DNA of 64,000 bases. Source: Hexactinellida sp. DTS-2022. Taxonomy: Eukaryota > Porifera > Hexactinellida. The notes below the pieces were generated by a model that saw nothing but the letters and a program-made list of their open reading frames with translations, was not told the origin of the DNA and searched no databases. Shown piece by piece: positions 12,590-23,549 of the stretch (the stretch's first letter is position 1; every line of letters begins with the position of its first letter). Made by a program: the position numbers and the translations under genes. Location of the stretch: positions 2,046,001-2,110,000 of the forward strand of contig JAPNXP010000011.1 of the NCBI GenBank assembly GCA_028753945.1, read 5' to 3'.

Positions 12590-12785
12590 CTATTACTGAA
12601 ACGAATATTCTAATTGGAATGAACGACTTTTTCTAAACGAAATAATATTCGAATATTCAAATATTCGTTCGTTCGTTGACTAAACATTAAATCAATTTCA
12701 CGACTCAAATAACAGTGGAAAATTGTTTTTTGTTGATGTTGCTATTGTTTAATCCTTTTAAGACATATTTAGATATTACTCAGCT

Positions 12786-13264
12786 CAGGGTTGTATCAAC
12801 TCATTTTGAGTTGGCAAAACAACTCATTTTTTGTCTACCAACTCATTCAAATTTCCTTCACCAACTCATTCAACTCATTCATTTTGCTGTTACCAACTCA
12901 TTCAACTCATTCAAGAAAATGAGTTGATTCTGCCAACTCATTTTTTATTAAACTAATTGTACTAACGTATATCTTAAATCTTCAGTTTAATAATACATTT
13001 ATAGCTGCGTCGGTCGGCTCTCAAAAGTGATCCGGCCAAATTTGGATCTCCCTACGCATTAATGTTACGACAAAGTGAAAGTTGTCTGGCCATGGTCGGA
13101 AGTAGGGTTGTATCAACTCATTTTTTGTCTACCAACTCATTCAACTCATTCATTTTTCTGTTACCAACTCATTCAACTCATTCATTTTGCTGTCACCAAC
13201 TCATTCAACTCATTCAAGAAAATGAGTTGATTCTGCCAACTCAAAATGAGTTGATACAACCCTG
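12786..13264. mobile_element. hAT-type MITE built of CAACTCATT repeats
   Basis: The ends are CAGGGTTGTATCAACTCATT and the complement ending GTTGATACAACCCTG. An exact 8-bp duplication ACTCAGCT flanks it (12778-12785 and 13265-13272), the hallmark of hAT insertion. Inside, CAACTCATT recurs many times in two blocks (about 12786-12940 and 13104-13250) either side of a unique middle of about 160 bp. The second block again starts with GGGTTGTATCAACTCATT, so part of the element has been duplicated internally. Confidence 0.9.
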
Positions 13265-13360
13265 ACTCAGCTAGTATAGGTAGGAATTTATATTTACGAC
13301 CTCTCCAATCTACACAAAGTCATGTTTTTGTACAAAAGTAGTCGCGAATATCCGTTTTAA

Positions 13361-14046
13361 CTGTAGACTGCCTAACTGATACACGTTGTAACAGGAGGAA
13401 AAAAGGTCGATTTAATAATTCAAATTTCAAGAAAATTAGGATTAAGACATGGTTTTGTAATCTCTATCGATTTCATTTAAAAAATCAAAATTTTCATAAA
13501 TTGTTATGATGACGTAGCATAAAAGTGAACTGTTCCACTTGCCTGCCACTTGCTTTTGTAAATTCTAAATATTATAATTTCACCGTATAAATACCCGAAA
13601 GAAGATATTAAACTAAATAATTTCTATTTAAGTATATTTGGATTGACTAATACAGAGTTGTGATAGATATAACTCAAATATATGTAATTCTTCGTAATCC
13701 ATGGTTCATTAAGAACAAATTTGCCGATTTTTTAAAAATGATGTAACTTTCGTTTAGTAAATCGGATTTGTTCAATTTTTGAGATCTGATAACTAATAGG
13801 ATAGTCGTCATTGATCAAGTATAGAAACAAAGGATTACATATATGTTTACGGCGTTATATCAATTTACAGAGAAAGTATTTGTCATCGCTTTTTGTCGAA
13901 ATCCTCAAGTAAATTTTTTCAAAAATTCTAGCATGTTGATATATTATTGTGCTCTTGTTGGATTTCAAATTAATAGGTTCTAAATATTAAATACAAAGAA
14001 CTACAGGGTATGATATTTTCCTGAAGATCACTCCGGCAATCTACGG
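13361..14046. mobile_element. TTAA-flanked non-autonomous element (piggyBac-like)
   Basis: Short imperfect inverted ends CTGTAGACTGCC and GGCAATCTACGG are flanked on both sides by TTAA (13357-13360 and 14047-14050). Removing the element restores the AATATTCG MITE around it. The TTAA target fits piggyBac-type elements; no transposase is encoded in its 686 bp. Confidence 0.65.
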
Positions 14047-14097
14047 TTAATCTAATATTCGTTCAATCATTCTAACAAATATTCGTTTCATCCCTAT

Positions 14098-14439
14098 AAT
14101 TTCAGCTGCGCACCGAAAATAACCTGTATATCAGGTTTCCGCAAACTTTCATTTATATTAGGCCACATAATCTTAAACTAAAATTTCCTCAGGCCGCAAA
14201 CAATATTTACATTTTTTCGAAATTTATAAATAAACTATTATGTTAGAACTGTACTAATTTTAAGCAAAAAATGCACTAAGGACTCTAGTCAAAAGGTAAT
14301 ACAGTCATGATAAAAGCTATGTCAATAATATTTAATTAGAAGGGTGGATTGTCCTTTTCTTGCAATTTTTTAAATTGTGGTGAGTAAATTGTCACTGCAG
14401 CTTTTATTAGTTCGGATGTGTGATCTGGTGTATGTTTAT
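14098..14439. other. Intron 1 DNA, nothing recognised
   Basis: No coding signal; 14110-14210 has AGGCC-containing words similar to the palindrome hit by the MITE at 20720. Confidence 0.3.
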
Positions 14440-16200
14440 CCCTTGTTTTACTTTTCTGTATTCATCACGGAAAAAGTTACCTCGCAACAGTATGTTGAGC
14501 CAAACATTGACCGTACAATTTTCGCCAGATTTCTCAGGTTTTTCTGATGCACTTGATTCCAGAATAATGTTAGATGCTCAGCTTTTCTATGTGTTATTTT
14601 CAGCACATCATTCGACTGAATTTCAATCAACTCCTTTTGCATTAGGCCAGGATTTCTTTCGATATTAATAGTGTGCATCCACTTTGTTCTTCAGGAAGAT
14701 TAAACCAGGGCTCTGAAACTTAAGTAAATGCCGTTTTGGGCTCTGAAATCACTGAAAAGGTTTTCAAATTCATTTAAAAAATCTTCAATATATTTGGTGT
14801 GCAGTTCCTTTCGTTTGAGTTTCCATTTCTTATCTTTTTATAATTGTAGTCTCTTAAAATGAGTAAAGTCTCCCGGTTTTAAGTGAGCAAGAAATAGAAG
14901 AAGTTTGTTTACGAATTAAATTACATTTGTAAACATTTCAGTTATGATTTTTTGATTCCCCTGCAGTTTCAAATGAAAATTTGTGGCATTAAGGTATTCA
15001 ATTATGTCATCTAAAAATGCCACATTTTCGATCCATGCTTTCCTCAAATTTATTCAGGATATTACTTAAATTGTTTGGAAAACACTACGCTCACTCAAAT
15101 ATGTTTTAATTGGCTCAAACAGATTGAAAAAATGATCAAGGACTGAACCTTTAGATAACCATCTCAATTGAGAATGATTATCCAATTCGTGGTTATGTGC
15201 ATCATACTCATTGAGTAATTCCCGGAATTGGCGATGATTCAAAGGCATGTGACGAATATAGTTTATAATATAAACAAAATCTTTCATCACCTCGTCAAAC
15301 ATTTCTGCTTGTAAATCCGTCAGGTTGTCTTGGTGTATGATACAGTGGTAAGATAAAATTTATTTCGTGTCTCGTCATGCATTTTAAAGAGAGTGGTGAA
15401 ACCTGTTGTTTGACCAATCATTGAAGGAGCGCCATCGGTTGTAAGTGAGGATATCTTTTCGATAGGAAAATTGAACTTGTGCTGTGTTTCCATGACACAA
15501 TTGCATATACATATCTTGTCCACGCGCGTTTGACATGTCAGCGGATAAAGATGGAGAATATCTTATGTTACTCTGAATTGTTATCAATGAAACGAACAAA
15601 TATACAACACTGTGCAATATCTCTTACATCTGTACTTTCATCAACAGCGATTGCTATCGCATCACTACCGGCAGCATCATAAGAGATCTGTTCATTGACA
15701 TTAAAAATACACGATGAGATACGGCGTGTTGCAGTATCAGCTGACAGTGGAATATCGTCTATTTTTCTAATCAACTTAGTTTCTTTGCCTCAGCTATCTC
15801 TTCAACATAACCTTGTCGCATCGTTTTATCAATCCACGTCAGAATATGCCTTCTGAGCTTAAGCAACCATCCAATATACTTTCATCGATGCAATAATACC
15901 ACAAAGATTTGCATCGCCACTTTACATTCTAACCATCAACTTCTGAGCTATTAATTTGGCCGACTTAAGGAAAGCTACTTTTTGCTATCGGACTGAAGTA
16001 TTTAATGGGTATTTGTCATTGTTTAACATCTTGTGCTTTGCTGTATAGTGTTCATTCAGATTAAATCCCTTCATGGAGGAAATCTTTGAGTCACAAATTA
16101 AACATAAACAGGCGTAATTGTGTTCAGTCACAAAAAATCCTCTTCCTATCCGGATTGAAATTCCGTGACATATCTTCAGCTTTCTTTTCTTCGCAATCAT
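14440..16200 (-). pseudogene. hAT transposase pseudogene (GTF2IRD2/ZBED5-like)
   Basis: Reverse-strand frames give an ordered, decayed hAT protein. 15985-16200 is the N-terminus with CLICDSKISSMKGFNLNEHY and TAKH, a BED-like C2H2 finger. 15568-15774 has AIAIAVDESTDVRDIAQC with the first catalytic aspartate. 15320-15523 has ISSLTTDGAPSMIGQTTGF with the second. 15066-15302 has SQLRWLSKGSVLDHFFNLFE. 14448-14678 has STYCCEVTFSVMNTEK, the start of the dimerisation domain with the catalytic glutamate. Frameshifts separate all parts, so it is not functional. The same subfamily appears at 50370-50880 and 51640-52440. Confidence 0.75.
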
Positions 16201-16509
16201 TTTTATTTTAGATAAAACAAAATCACTAGTATATTCACTAATTTAATACATATATTGAAATCTTACTAACAGGTATGTATTATCTGTTGTTTATGGGAAT
16301 ATAATAAAATTGTTATTTATAAAGCTATATGTGTCCATAAATTTACTGTTTACTAGTACCATAGATGACTCAAGTATAAGGATAGACCATTGAATAACCA
16401 TGGATGAGCTCAAAGGCCATCCTACTTCATTGGATAAAATACAATGTCATGACTCTTTCATTGCATTAAGTCAACTAATGACAGTAAATTTCAAAACAAC
16501 AAATATAAT

Positions 16510-16920
16510 TAGGGCTGAAACGAATATACCGAATATTCGAATATTTGTTCGAAATGATTGAACGAATATTCGTTCGTTTGCTAAAGAATATTCGTTACGA
16601 AACGAATATTCGTTTGGACGAATATTAGATTGAAACGGATATTCGTTGATGAATTTTGGACAACTACAAGATTTTTGTATAGCTTAGTGAGATCGTAAAT
16701 ATAAATTCCTACCTAACTAGCTGATTAATAGTTAACTTGTGTATAATATACTTTGTAACTATTATTATGCCATTGTAACATTATCAAAATCTATTTTCCA
16801 ATATATTTTGTCTCTAGAAATTGATTTAATGCTTAGTCATCAAAACGAACGAATATTCGAATATTCGTTCGTTTAGAAAAAGGTTCGTTCGTTACATTTC
16901 GAATATTCGTTTCAGCCCTA
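16510..16920. mobile_element. AATATTCG-family MITE, intact copy
   Basis: A 411-bp element starts TAGGGCTGAAACGAATAT and ends ATATTCGTTTCAGCCCTA. Both ends hold clusters of GAATATTCG palindromic words (several in each ~120-bp end), and the middle is AT-rich and unique. The flanks AATATAAT and AAATATAT are near-identical 8-mers, suggesting hAT mobilisation. Confidence 0.8.
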
Positions 16921-16929
16921 AAATATATA

Positions 16930-18235
16930 ACTGATCTAAGTTCAGTCTTTCTTAAATCTCTTAGCCTTTCGAGAGTTGTCTCCACGAAAACTAACTTGAG
17001 AATTATAATCTTTAACCTTATTCGAGATCAGGCAGTTCGCGATTACACCAAATATTTTCTGCAATATATGCCAATAGATCATGTTACATGAAGAACAGGT
17101 ATCACCCAAAGTTTCACTGCAATTATTTTCTATATACTCTATAGCTAGAGAAACTAACATCTGTTTTGAAGGTCCCTGAACTAGTTCTTTCATTAGCGAA
17201 ATGTCATTATCAATTCCGACGAAAGTTTTCTATAAAATAACAACTGCTCTCAAGATAGTATCTGTTGGCCACTTAAGTGATCCTCTGTCCACAATTTTCA
17301 AATATGCGAACCTTGAATCTTTGGGCAAGTCGATTATTAATTCTTTGTCAGTGGTGAGGTAATCGAGACAGATAGGGCATTTATTTGATCGTTTGTAAAA
17401 TTGATGCACAGCAAAACCAGTCATGAAGGCTAAAGCTTGCAGAGTTTGGGTGTCAGAATCTATCGCTTCTAAATTTGGGAGTTGGTTCATTATCCTTTCT
17501 TTTGTTTGAAGTGATATAGCTGAAGAGTCCGGGTCATCTACTGAAAATTAGAGAATCGCTTAATAAAATCTTGAACAGAAATTTGTTCTGCACTTAATTG
17601 GTACAATTTACGCATACTAGATACTTTCAGTCGCCGCTCAGACTCTAGTATTTTATAATATGATATATAATAATAGACTCCAGACATTTGTCTGTACAGT
17701 CCAAAATGGTGCTCTAACGCATCATTCTGTAAAAATTAGGATCATTCTGAATTTTGCAGGCCAGCAATAGTTGATTCATGAAATATCTTGAGTGCGAGTT
17801 TACGTTCTGTTATTCCATGCTCGATGGCCAGCACGATTTAGCTGTCAGATGGTGTGCAATTTTGGCGGAAGATTGCTGTTCTTGATTATAGAGTAATCTC
17901 ACATCTGCAAAACAAGCTTTGTACTGGGTAAGAGGATATTTGATAGAGTCAGTAGAAATATCATCAATAGAGGGAAAAAGGAATGTGTGGTTATAATCTT
18001 TGGTGTTTAGCAAATTGTTCCGAATACATTTCAATACGTGAAACGCATCAAATAACATGAAAAAGTTCCTGGTAATGTCAACTGGATTAAGAACAATGGA
18101 AGTGAGAGTCTTTTGATCACGGGAAAATTCTCAAAAATGTTAACATTTTGAGGTAGTTATCAGAATAAATTACCTGAACGGATAGCCCGCATTTTCGATT
18201 TCACAAATAACAGATTTTATGGACATATGTAAATC
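16930..18235 (-). pseudogene. P-element-like transposase remnant, copy 2
   Basis: The reverse strand reads, N- to C-terminal: NALDLHMSIKSVICEIENAG (18170-18240), then in another frame LFDAFHVLKCIRNNLLNTKD (about 18000-18058), the FDxVHLLKxIRNNW block of P/THAP9 transposases, followed by ALAFMTGFAVHQFYKRSNKC, PICLDYL and DRGSLKWPTDTILRAV (17230-17490). 16942-17193 gives a basic C-terminus. The THAP finger is missing: the 5' side ends where a G-rich element begins near 18240. Copy 1 at 1-1866 overlaps in content only partly, so they are separate insertions. Confidence 0.65.
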
Positions 18236-18244
18236 TAATGCATT

Positions 18245-18357
18245 GGTAGAGGCAGTACCGTAACAAGGGGGGGCAAGCGGGGCATATGCCCCGGGCGCTA
18301 AATAACTATGGGGCGCAAAAATGTCAGGAAACTCCAGGCAAATGGGGCGCCCCATTA
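18245..18357. mobile_element. G-rich hAT-type element end
   Basis: CAGTACCGTAACAAGGGGGG is followed by CGGGGCATATGCCCCG and ends GGGGCGCCCC; it interrupts the upstream end of P-element copy 2. The partner end was not identified. Confidence 0.35.
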
Positions 18358-18707
18358 TGCAAGGACTAAGATTGACCTTTTAATATCGGAATGGAATAAA
18401 AATGGAAATACCGGTAATACAAGTGAGACAGGTATTTTATTACGTTTTTTCCAAGAATTTAATAAGATATTCAGGGGGTAAGGTTGAAAATTGGGGAGGG
18501 TCTAATGATTAAATTCTTGTTGTGAAATATTAATCTTGTCAGTTTTTGTTTCGTCAATCGTTTCAAGTATGAATTTAACGATATATTTGATAAATTTGCA
18601 TCAATAAAACTAAAAAATATGAATTTGAAATAATGCTTATACACTTTCAACTAATCTTCATTTACAATTATATTTCAAGTAAGCTGCTTTAATTTTCATA
18701 CAATATA

Positions 18708-18881
18708 CAGTAAACATTGGATTTAACAACACTCGTTTGGACAAGCTAAAAAGGTCACTATAGCCGATATGTCACCAAATCCGAAGTAGCTTCTAATACT
18801 GTTACTTACCTCTAGGCAGGAGAAAAGTCGTTATCATCGATTTGTCGATAAAGCCTATGACGTTAAATCCAATGTTTACAG
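18708..18881. mobile_element. TA-flanked MITE (CAGTAAACATTGG family)
   Basis: Inverted ends CAGTAAACATTGGATTTAAC and GTTAAATCCAATGTTTACAG enclose about 170 bp; TA precedes the left end. The right end has CAG where CTG is expected. It is of the pogo/Tc1 style. Confidence 0.6.
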
Positions 18882-18883
18882 TC

Positions 18884-19560
18884 AGAGGGTCCGGATGGAT
18901 TACGGATTTACGGATTTCGGAACGAATTTCAAAAAAATCTCAAAGCCGTTCCAAAATCTGTAAATATTGGATTTTAATTGATTTTGAAATTATTCTCAAA
19001 TCTATCAAAAATGCTTTATGGTAATATGTTATAATGGTTTTTGGATTGAGAATGTACTTTGTACCTCCTAAATTTAAACAAATATACACATTATACATAC
19101 TAGAAAGACTTCTAAATCAACCATCTGCATCTAGATATCTGTATGCATATGCAATTAAAAATGGATTGGGCAAACGTTTAAAATTTTGGAAATTCGAATG
19201 GAATTCGGGAATCCATAGAGATTTGCATTTTGCAAGGTCTTCTGAATCAGGAAATCCGTATGGATTTGGAATTCATTAAGATTTATTAGATTTAAAAATC
19301 AGCAATGTACAGAGGGTCCGTATTGATTACAGATTTACGGATTTCAAATTCGTAATTTACGGTATGGAACGGATTTGGAATTTTTATTCTAGATTAAATG
19401 GATTTTGGAGCAGATATTATAGATGCACCGGATCCACTTTTTTGGTTCCGGCCAGACCTGGATCTCGCCGGATCCTGGATCTACAGTTTCGGCCGGAACC
19501 GGATTTACCGGATCCGGATCCACTTTCGCATATTCCATCAGTCTCTTACGGACTTGTTAG
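18884..19560. repeat. Direct and inverted GGTCCGG/GGATCC repeats
   Basis: The phrase AGAGGGTCCG, followed by ATTACGGATTTACGGATTTC-like text, starts at 18884 and again at 19312, so two direct copies about 430 bp apart. 19425-19545 contains several GGATCC and CCGGATCC words beginning ATGCACCGGATCCACTTTTT; the same words start a patch at 59467. Probably decayed hAT-type MITEs. The small forward frames here are not coding. Confidence 0.45.
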
Positions 19561-20392
19561 ATGAAATGAACACGATGTAGGGAATACAAGACTCTAACAA
19601 ATCTTACGATAAGATTAAAGAATTATAGTTGTCACGTACACACTTAATCAAATTACTAACTGAGTCCAGCTGACAGTTTTTAAGTACGTACCAACCGAAA
19701 TATAATAGATTTATTTTACTAGAGAATAAAAATCGGTAGGTCTTATCCGAAGAACTTCTTATCCGATTAGTTATTAACCGAATTATTTATAATACATCTG
19801 ATTGGGGGAAAAATCGAAATTAGAGAATAGTGCGTATTGTCCGAGAGTACGTCTTAAGCCGAGTATGAACTAAGCGAGTTCCACTGTATGTAATTGTCTA
19901 TTCAAAATAATACATTTTTTAAGCAATCCACATCAAACGTGAGTTCGAAGTTTCTTATCCATATTTTCCTCAATCTGCCAATCAAAGACATTTAAATAGT
20001 TTATGTCTCCTATTACTTCATAAAATTAAAATTTTATTTGAAATGGCGTGGAGTATGTAACTATTGAATAGTTTTTGTAAGTAATTAGAGGTTACTTATT
20101 GATTAATAGAATCAATTAAACATTTGGGCATAATTTGCTAATTATTTGAATATTAAAGATTATAGTAAAGTGAATTATCATGAAATAAATCGAAAATATA
20201 TATTATTACAGACTACTTAATATATTAAGGATACTTATCACAAGAAACAATAGTGAGACAGCCATATTTTTGAATTAAACTCTTATAAACTGAAAGTTGA
20301 ATGTGACTTTTACAACAAAAATTATATTGTGGTTGGGTAATAAAATGGCCTTCGTACTCATCCTTGGTGTAGTTTACATTTGTAATAGTATA
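19561..20392. other. Intron 1 DNA with one MITE end
   Basis: 19690-19886 resembles the right half of the element at 37219-37803: GTACG-rich text ending GCGAGTTCCACTG before TA at 19887. The remainder is AT-rich with no other signal. Confidence 0.5.
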
Positions 20393-20566
20393 TAGTGGAT
20401 TCCGGTTATAAGCACATCGTCGGGAACTGCACTTAAGGTGCTTATAACCGGCATGTTCTTATAACCGACATAAATAATACAGGTTAGATGGCAAACGTTT
20501 TCCAACACAGTGTGCTTATATCCGATATGTTCTTATAACCGGTGTGCTTATATCCGACATCTACTG
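20393..20566. mobile_element. TA-flanked MITE (TTATAACCGG family)
   Basis: The left end TAGTGGATTCCGGTTATAAG and the right end CTTATATCCGACATCTACTG are inverted copies with TA outside both. The 174-bp body repeats TTATAACCGRC words in both directions. Pogo/Tigger style, no protein. Confidence 0.7.
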
Positions 20567-20719
20567 TATCCTTATTCTTGAGTCATCTATGCTAGTACAT
20601 TAATCAGTGTGTATATGTGTACAGGCAGATTAAAATTCAAAATGTCTCTCTGGCCACACATAATGCAAAATTCCATTAGGCTATCAGGCCACACAAGGTT
20701 GTTTCAGGCCGCATGCGGC

Positions 20720-20843
20720 CAGAGGCGGCGCCAGGATTTTCAGGTAGGGGAGCTCTGGAGGGGCCATACTGTACAACAATGTTATTCTAGGGGTGGCCAG
20801 CCTCAAAAGAGGGGGGGGCATGGCTCCCCTGACGCCGCCACTG
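20720..20843. mobile_element. Short hAT-type MITE (CAGAGGCGGCGCC family)
   Basis: Ends CAGAGGCGGCGCCAGG and CTGACGCCGCCACTG are flanked by an exact 8-bp duplication CATGCGGC (20712-20719 and 20844-20851). The target lies at the centre of a palindrome, TTTCAGGCCGCATGCGGCCT. A longer relative is at 28362-28707, and a worn one at 32737-32886. Confidence 0.8.
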
Positions 20844-20997
20844 CATGCGGCCTGAAAAACCTAGTTTGTGGAACCCTGCTGTATATCCTTAAGGCCATCA
20901 AATCAACTCTTTAATTACTTATCATAATTCTATTGTTTTGATGTGTAGAAGATAAATGCATTTATTTAGGCATATCAATTTCACCCAATGATATGGC

Positions 20998-21138
20998 AAT
21001 TTATATTTCCTACTTAGCAAGGTATTTTCTGTCCCCAAGCGAGCATTTAATGTTATTTTTGTTCCCCTAATAGCAAGTTCGCCTATTAGCAATCAAATTT
21101 CGTGCAAAATGCGACTTGCTATTAGGCGAACACCACTG
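20998..21138. mobile_element. Truncated TA MITE (TTCGCCTAATAGCAAG family)
   Basis: Reverse-oriented, 5'-truncated copy of the element at 47610-47782: the complement reads CAGTGGTGTTCGCCTAATAG and continues through AAATGCTCGCTTGGGGACA. TA follows at 21139. It ends only 50 bp upstream of DOCK exon 2, so it abuts the branch-point region. Confidence 0.75.
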
Positions 21139-21188
21139 TATTTCTCAATTCCGTGCATTCATTATTAACTCTGACTTTTTTCCTTCAG

Positions 21189-21500
21189 TTATTTGACACC
21201 GAAATGTTCGTTTCTATTTATAATGCGACTCTCGGAAAGAGGATTTCTGAACAATATAGGGTATGTATGGACCAGAAGGGTGTTCCAAAGGACCCAGTTA
21301 AATTATTAAAAACATATTCTATATTTCTAAACCTTGAATCTAGTGATATCTCACAAGATTTATATTTAATGATAGAAATGGTCAGATTTGGACCTTTTGA
21401 AACTAAAGAAGCCGAGATGATTGGTTCCTCCCTTCCAATTCAAGGTGGGGGAACAGCTCAAAGATCAAGAATAAAGAATCTAAATAACAGGCGTTTACAG
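21189..21500 (+). CDS. DOCK: DOCK family GEF, internal exon 2 of 4 visible
   Basis: The exon is bounded by TTTCCTTCAG and GTATTG, phase 0 at both ends, 104 codons. It reads LFDTEMFVSIYNATLGKRIS at the start, then KGVPKDPVKLLKTYSIF and QDLYLMIEMVRFGP, and ends NNRRLQ. This is the DOCK1-5 N-terminal helical segment: known members have a block like EDTExFxSLYD...ISExFLVR, then LCALFTDL, then KRDLYIVxHVIRxG. The match in order and spacing is clear though residues differ. The intron upstream is 18,357 bp and the one downstream 9,509 bp. The segment 85-95 residues in (about GSSLPIQGGGTAQRSRIKN) replaces the short lysine-rich linker before the conserved RRPY. No stops; the exon looks functional. Confidence 0.88.
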
Positions 21501-22847
21501 GTATTGATAATTTCCGAGTATTGCTATCCCCTTAATACTATTTATCAAGGTGTGTTTGAATAGTGCCAGGTCCAATCTTACTGACTTGAATTGATAATGT
21601 GCCGACTATATTAGTTCCCATGGCTGTTCCTAGAATATTCAACCCATTATTTTATGTATCAAAATATATTATAGATTCAGGTTGCTCCGTGGAGTCAAGT
21701 TACAAGTCTCGATATTCTAAGGACCTAAATTTGCGAATGGAATGCTACGAATGTCATTACATTTTTGAGGCTAAGAATTTCGTATTTACTATGGTCATGT
21801 GAGATTTCAAATTATCGAAAGTTTAACTCTGAACTTAAATTCAACAATTAAATGATGATTTTGTATTTTAAGGAGGATACCTACAATTCGTGACTTTATA
21901 ATTCATCACACATACATTTCGTGATATAAGTAACTCTTGACATGACAACTATGTACCTTACAGAACAAGGATCTCCAAAATTATTTTGGTGACATTGTAC
22001 GCAAGAGATTTACTAGAATCAGTAAATTGATAGCAATAAATTTTATAGTACGAAAGTTGTACAAAATTGATCCATTAAAATTACTATGAGTATTCATTGG
22101 TGGGAAGAAAATTTGGATATCATTATCAGTGCAATGTTTAGGTGGGGCGCTTACAACCCTGCCAAATTTCCCACATTCGCTTGATATTCCTGTCTTTTCC
22201 GAAAAAATACGATGTGAACTGTTCATTACGCCACTGCATAAAACATCCTTATAATCCAAGAATAGATAATCTTGTTGTTTCTGTGTTGTTAATCTATATG
22301 TTATTAAGGTTCAGTACTGAAAATTGGTTCATATTTGTATTATTTATAACGTAAAGGCAATTAATATATTTAACAAGATATAACTTAATTATCAATAACA
22401 CGCTTCACGTTTTAGGTCGATTCTCGGCAGAACACAACCACACACCAACCCTTTCGCGTTTGGTATGTGGTTTATGTACTTCTAACATTGATTATATACC
22501 GTTAATAGGCCTAAAATAATCGAGTTTTAAATAATGTTATATTTATTGATCACGTCGTCATGCGATAAGCATATTAGCAATCTGGTGTGACCAACGTGTC
22601 CGCATCATTAATGTACCCGTTCTATTAAATTATCAGATTTTTTCTCTTAGAAGGCGCAAATTATGTGCCATTAAGTGAATTTTCATCCTTCATAATGCGA
22701 CAATGACGTCATAACTTGTCAGGGTGTGATAAATTTTGAGTGGAAATCTCAACTTGTTGTAGGATCCAAAGGTTACCGCTTTTTGCCGACAATCAGATTT
22801 GGAAATCGTCCAGATTCTTCAATCAACTTGGAATATACAAATATATA
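21501..22847. other. Intron 2 DNA, little recognised
   Basis: No gene is supported. At 22424-22456 a hairpin, ACACACCAACC with GGTATGTGG, flanks a CGCG core; a close relative is at 33442-33478 (CCACACACCAACCGCGAAGC). Small open frames at 21599-21802 and 22142-22354 show no known motif. Confidence 0.4.
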
Positions 22848-23245
22848 TACACGAGCCCTTCGGTCTAGGTCGCTTTGCGACAAATAGGTGCTACGCACCT
22901 CAAGTTTATGTCCGGTGTGCTGCCTTACTCCTCACCCTTTCTGCCATGGAAAATGGTGGAAAGGGACGTTTTACACATCCCTTTATAACATTTCCATGGT
23001 TTACCTTGTTTTTCATATTCTCAATTTTTTAATCCGTAATTGAGTTACTTTGTACATCTAAATTTATATATTTACGAGCCCTTCGGTCTCGGTCGCTTTG
23101 CACGGATCGGTGCTACGCACCTCAAGTTAAAGGCCGATTTTCGGCCTTACTCCTCACCCTTTCTGCCATGAAAAATGGTAGAAAGAGATGTTATATACAT
23201 CCCTTTATAAGATTTCCATAGTTGTAACTTGTTTTTCATGTTAGA
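22848..23245. repeat. Two tandem copies of the CCCTTCGG hairpin repeat
   Basis: 22852-23025 and 23072-23245 are direct copies of about 175 bp: each begins ACGAGCCCTTCGGTCT, passes GGTGCTACGCACCTCAAG, CTTACTCCTCACCCTTTCTG and ends with ACATCCCTTTATAA and TTTCCAT. Related text is at 7275-7430 and 56980-57020. Confidence 0.75.
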
Positions 23246-23549
23246 AATTTATAAACGCGAAATTCGTGTTCAGCATACTTGTTTACCTATAATACCCGTT
23301 GAAAGCTAACTTCTAGGTTGATTTTGAATTTTCATTAATTTGTTTATCTATTTTGTTTCTATAACGTTATGTAGAATTAACTGTTGATTGAATTAATAAT
23401 AATAACAAATTAATTTTCAAACAAATGAAGTTATAATTGGTAGGTAGTTAGTTCGTTAGTTACTAGTACATAGCTATAGTCATAGTTTTGGTGTTGTTAT
23501 TTAAAATTATAAGTTAATTAAATTAAATTAATAATATAATGGGAAATTT
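23246..23549. repeat. Segment of a dispersed repeat family
   Basis: GCGAAATTCGTGTTCAGCAT and the following AGCTAACTTCTAGGTTGATT recur, with changes, near 27240, 27590, 57850 and 58530-58640. See the finding on the dispersed family. Confidence 0.5.

Larger units (their letters stand above)
12590..14097. mobile_element. AATATTCG-family MITE, split by two later insertions
   Basis: The left end (CTGAAACGAATATTC, about 12595) and right end (AATATTCGTTTCATCCCTA to 14097) belong to the same family as the intact copies at 16510-16920 and 37969-38340, in reverse orientation. The family consensus can be followed across the breaks: its body is interrupted at 12786 by a 479-bp hAT-type MITE and at 13361 by a 686-bp TTAA element. 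Without them it is about 340 bp, close to the intact copies. Confidence 0.75.

Noticed and set aside
12715..12927. 70-codon forward frame with a repeated THSNS-like text
   Set aside because: Produced by the CAACTCATT repeats of a hAT-type MITE.
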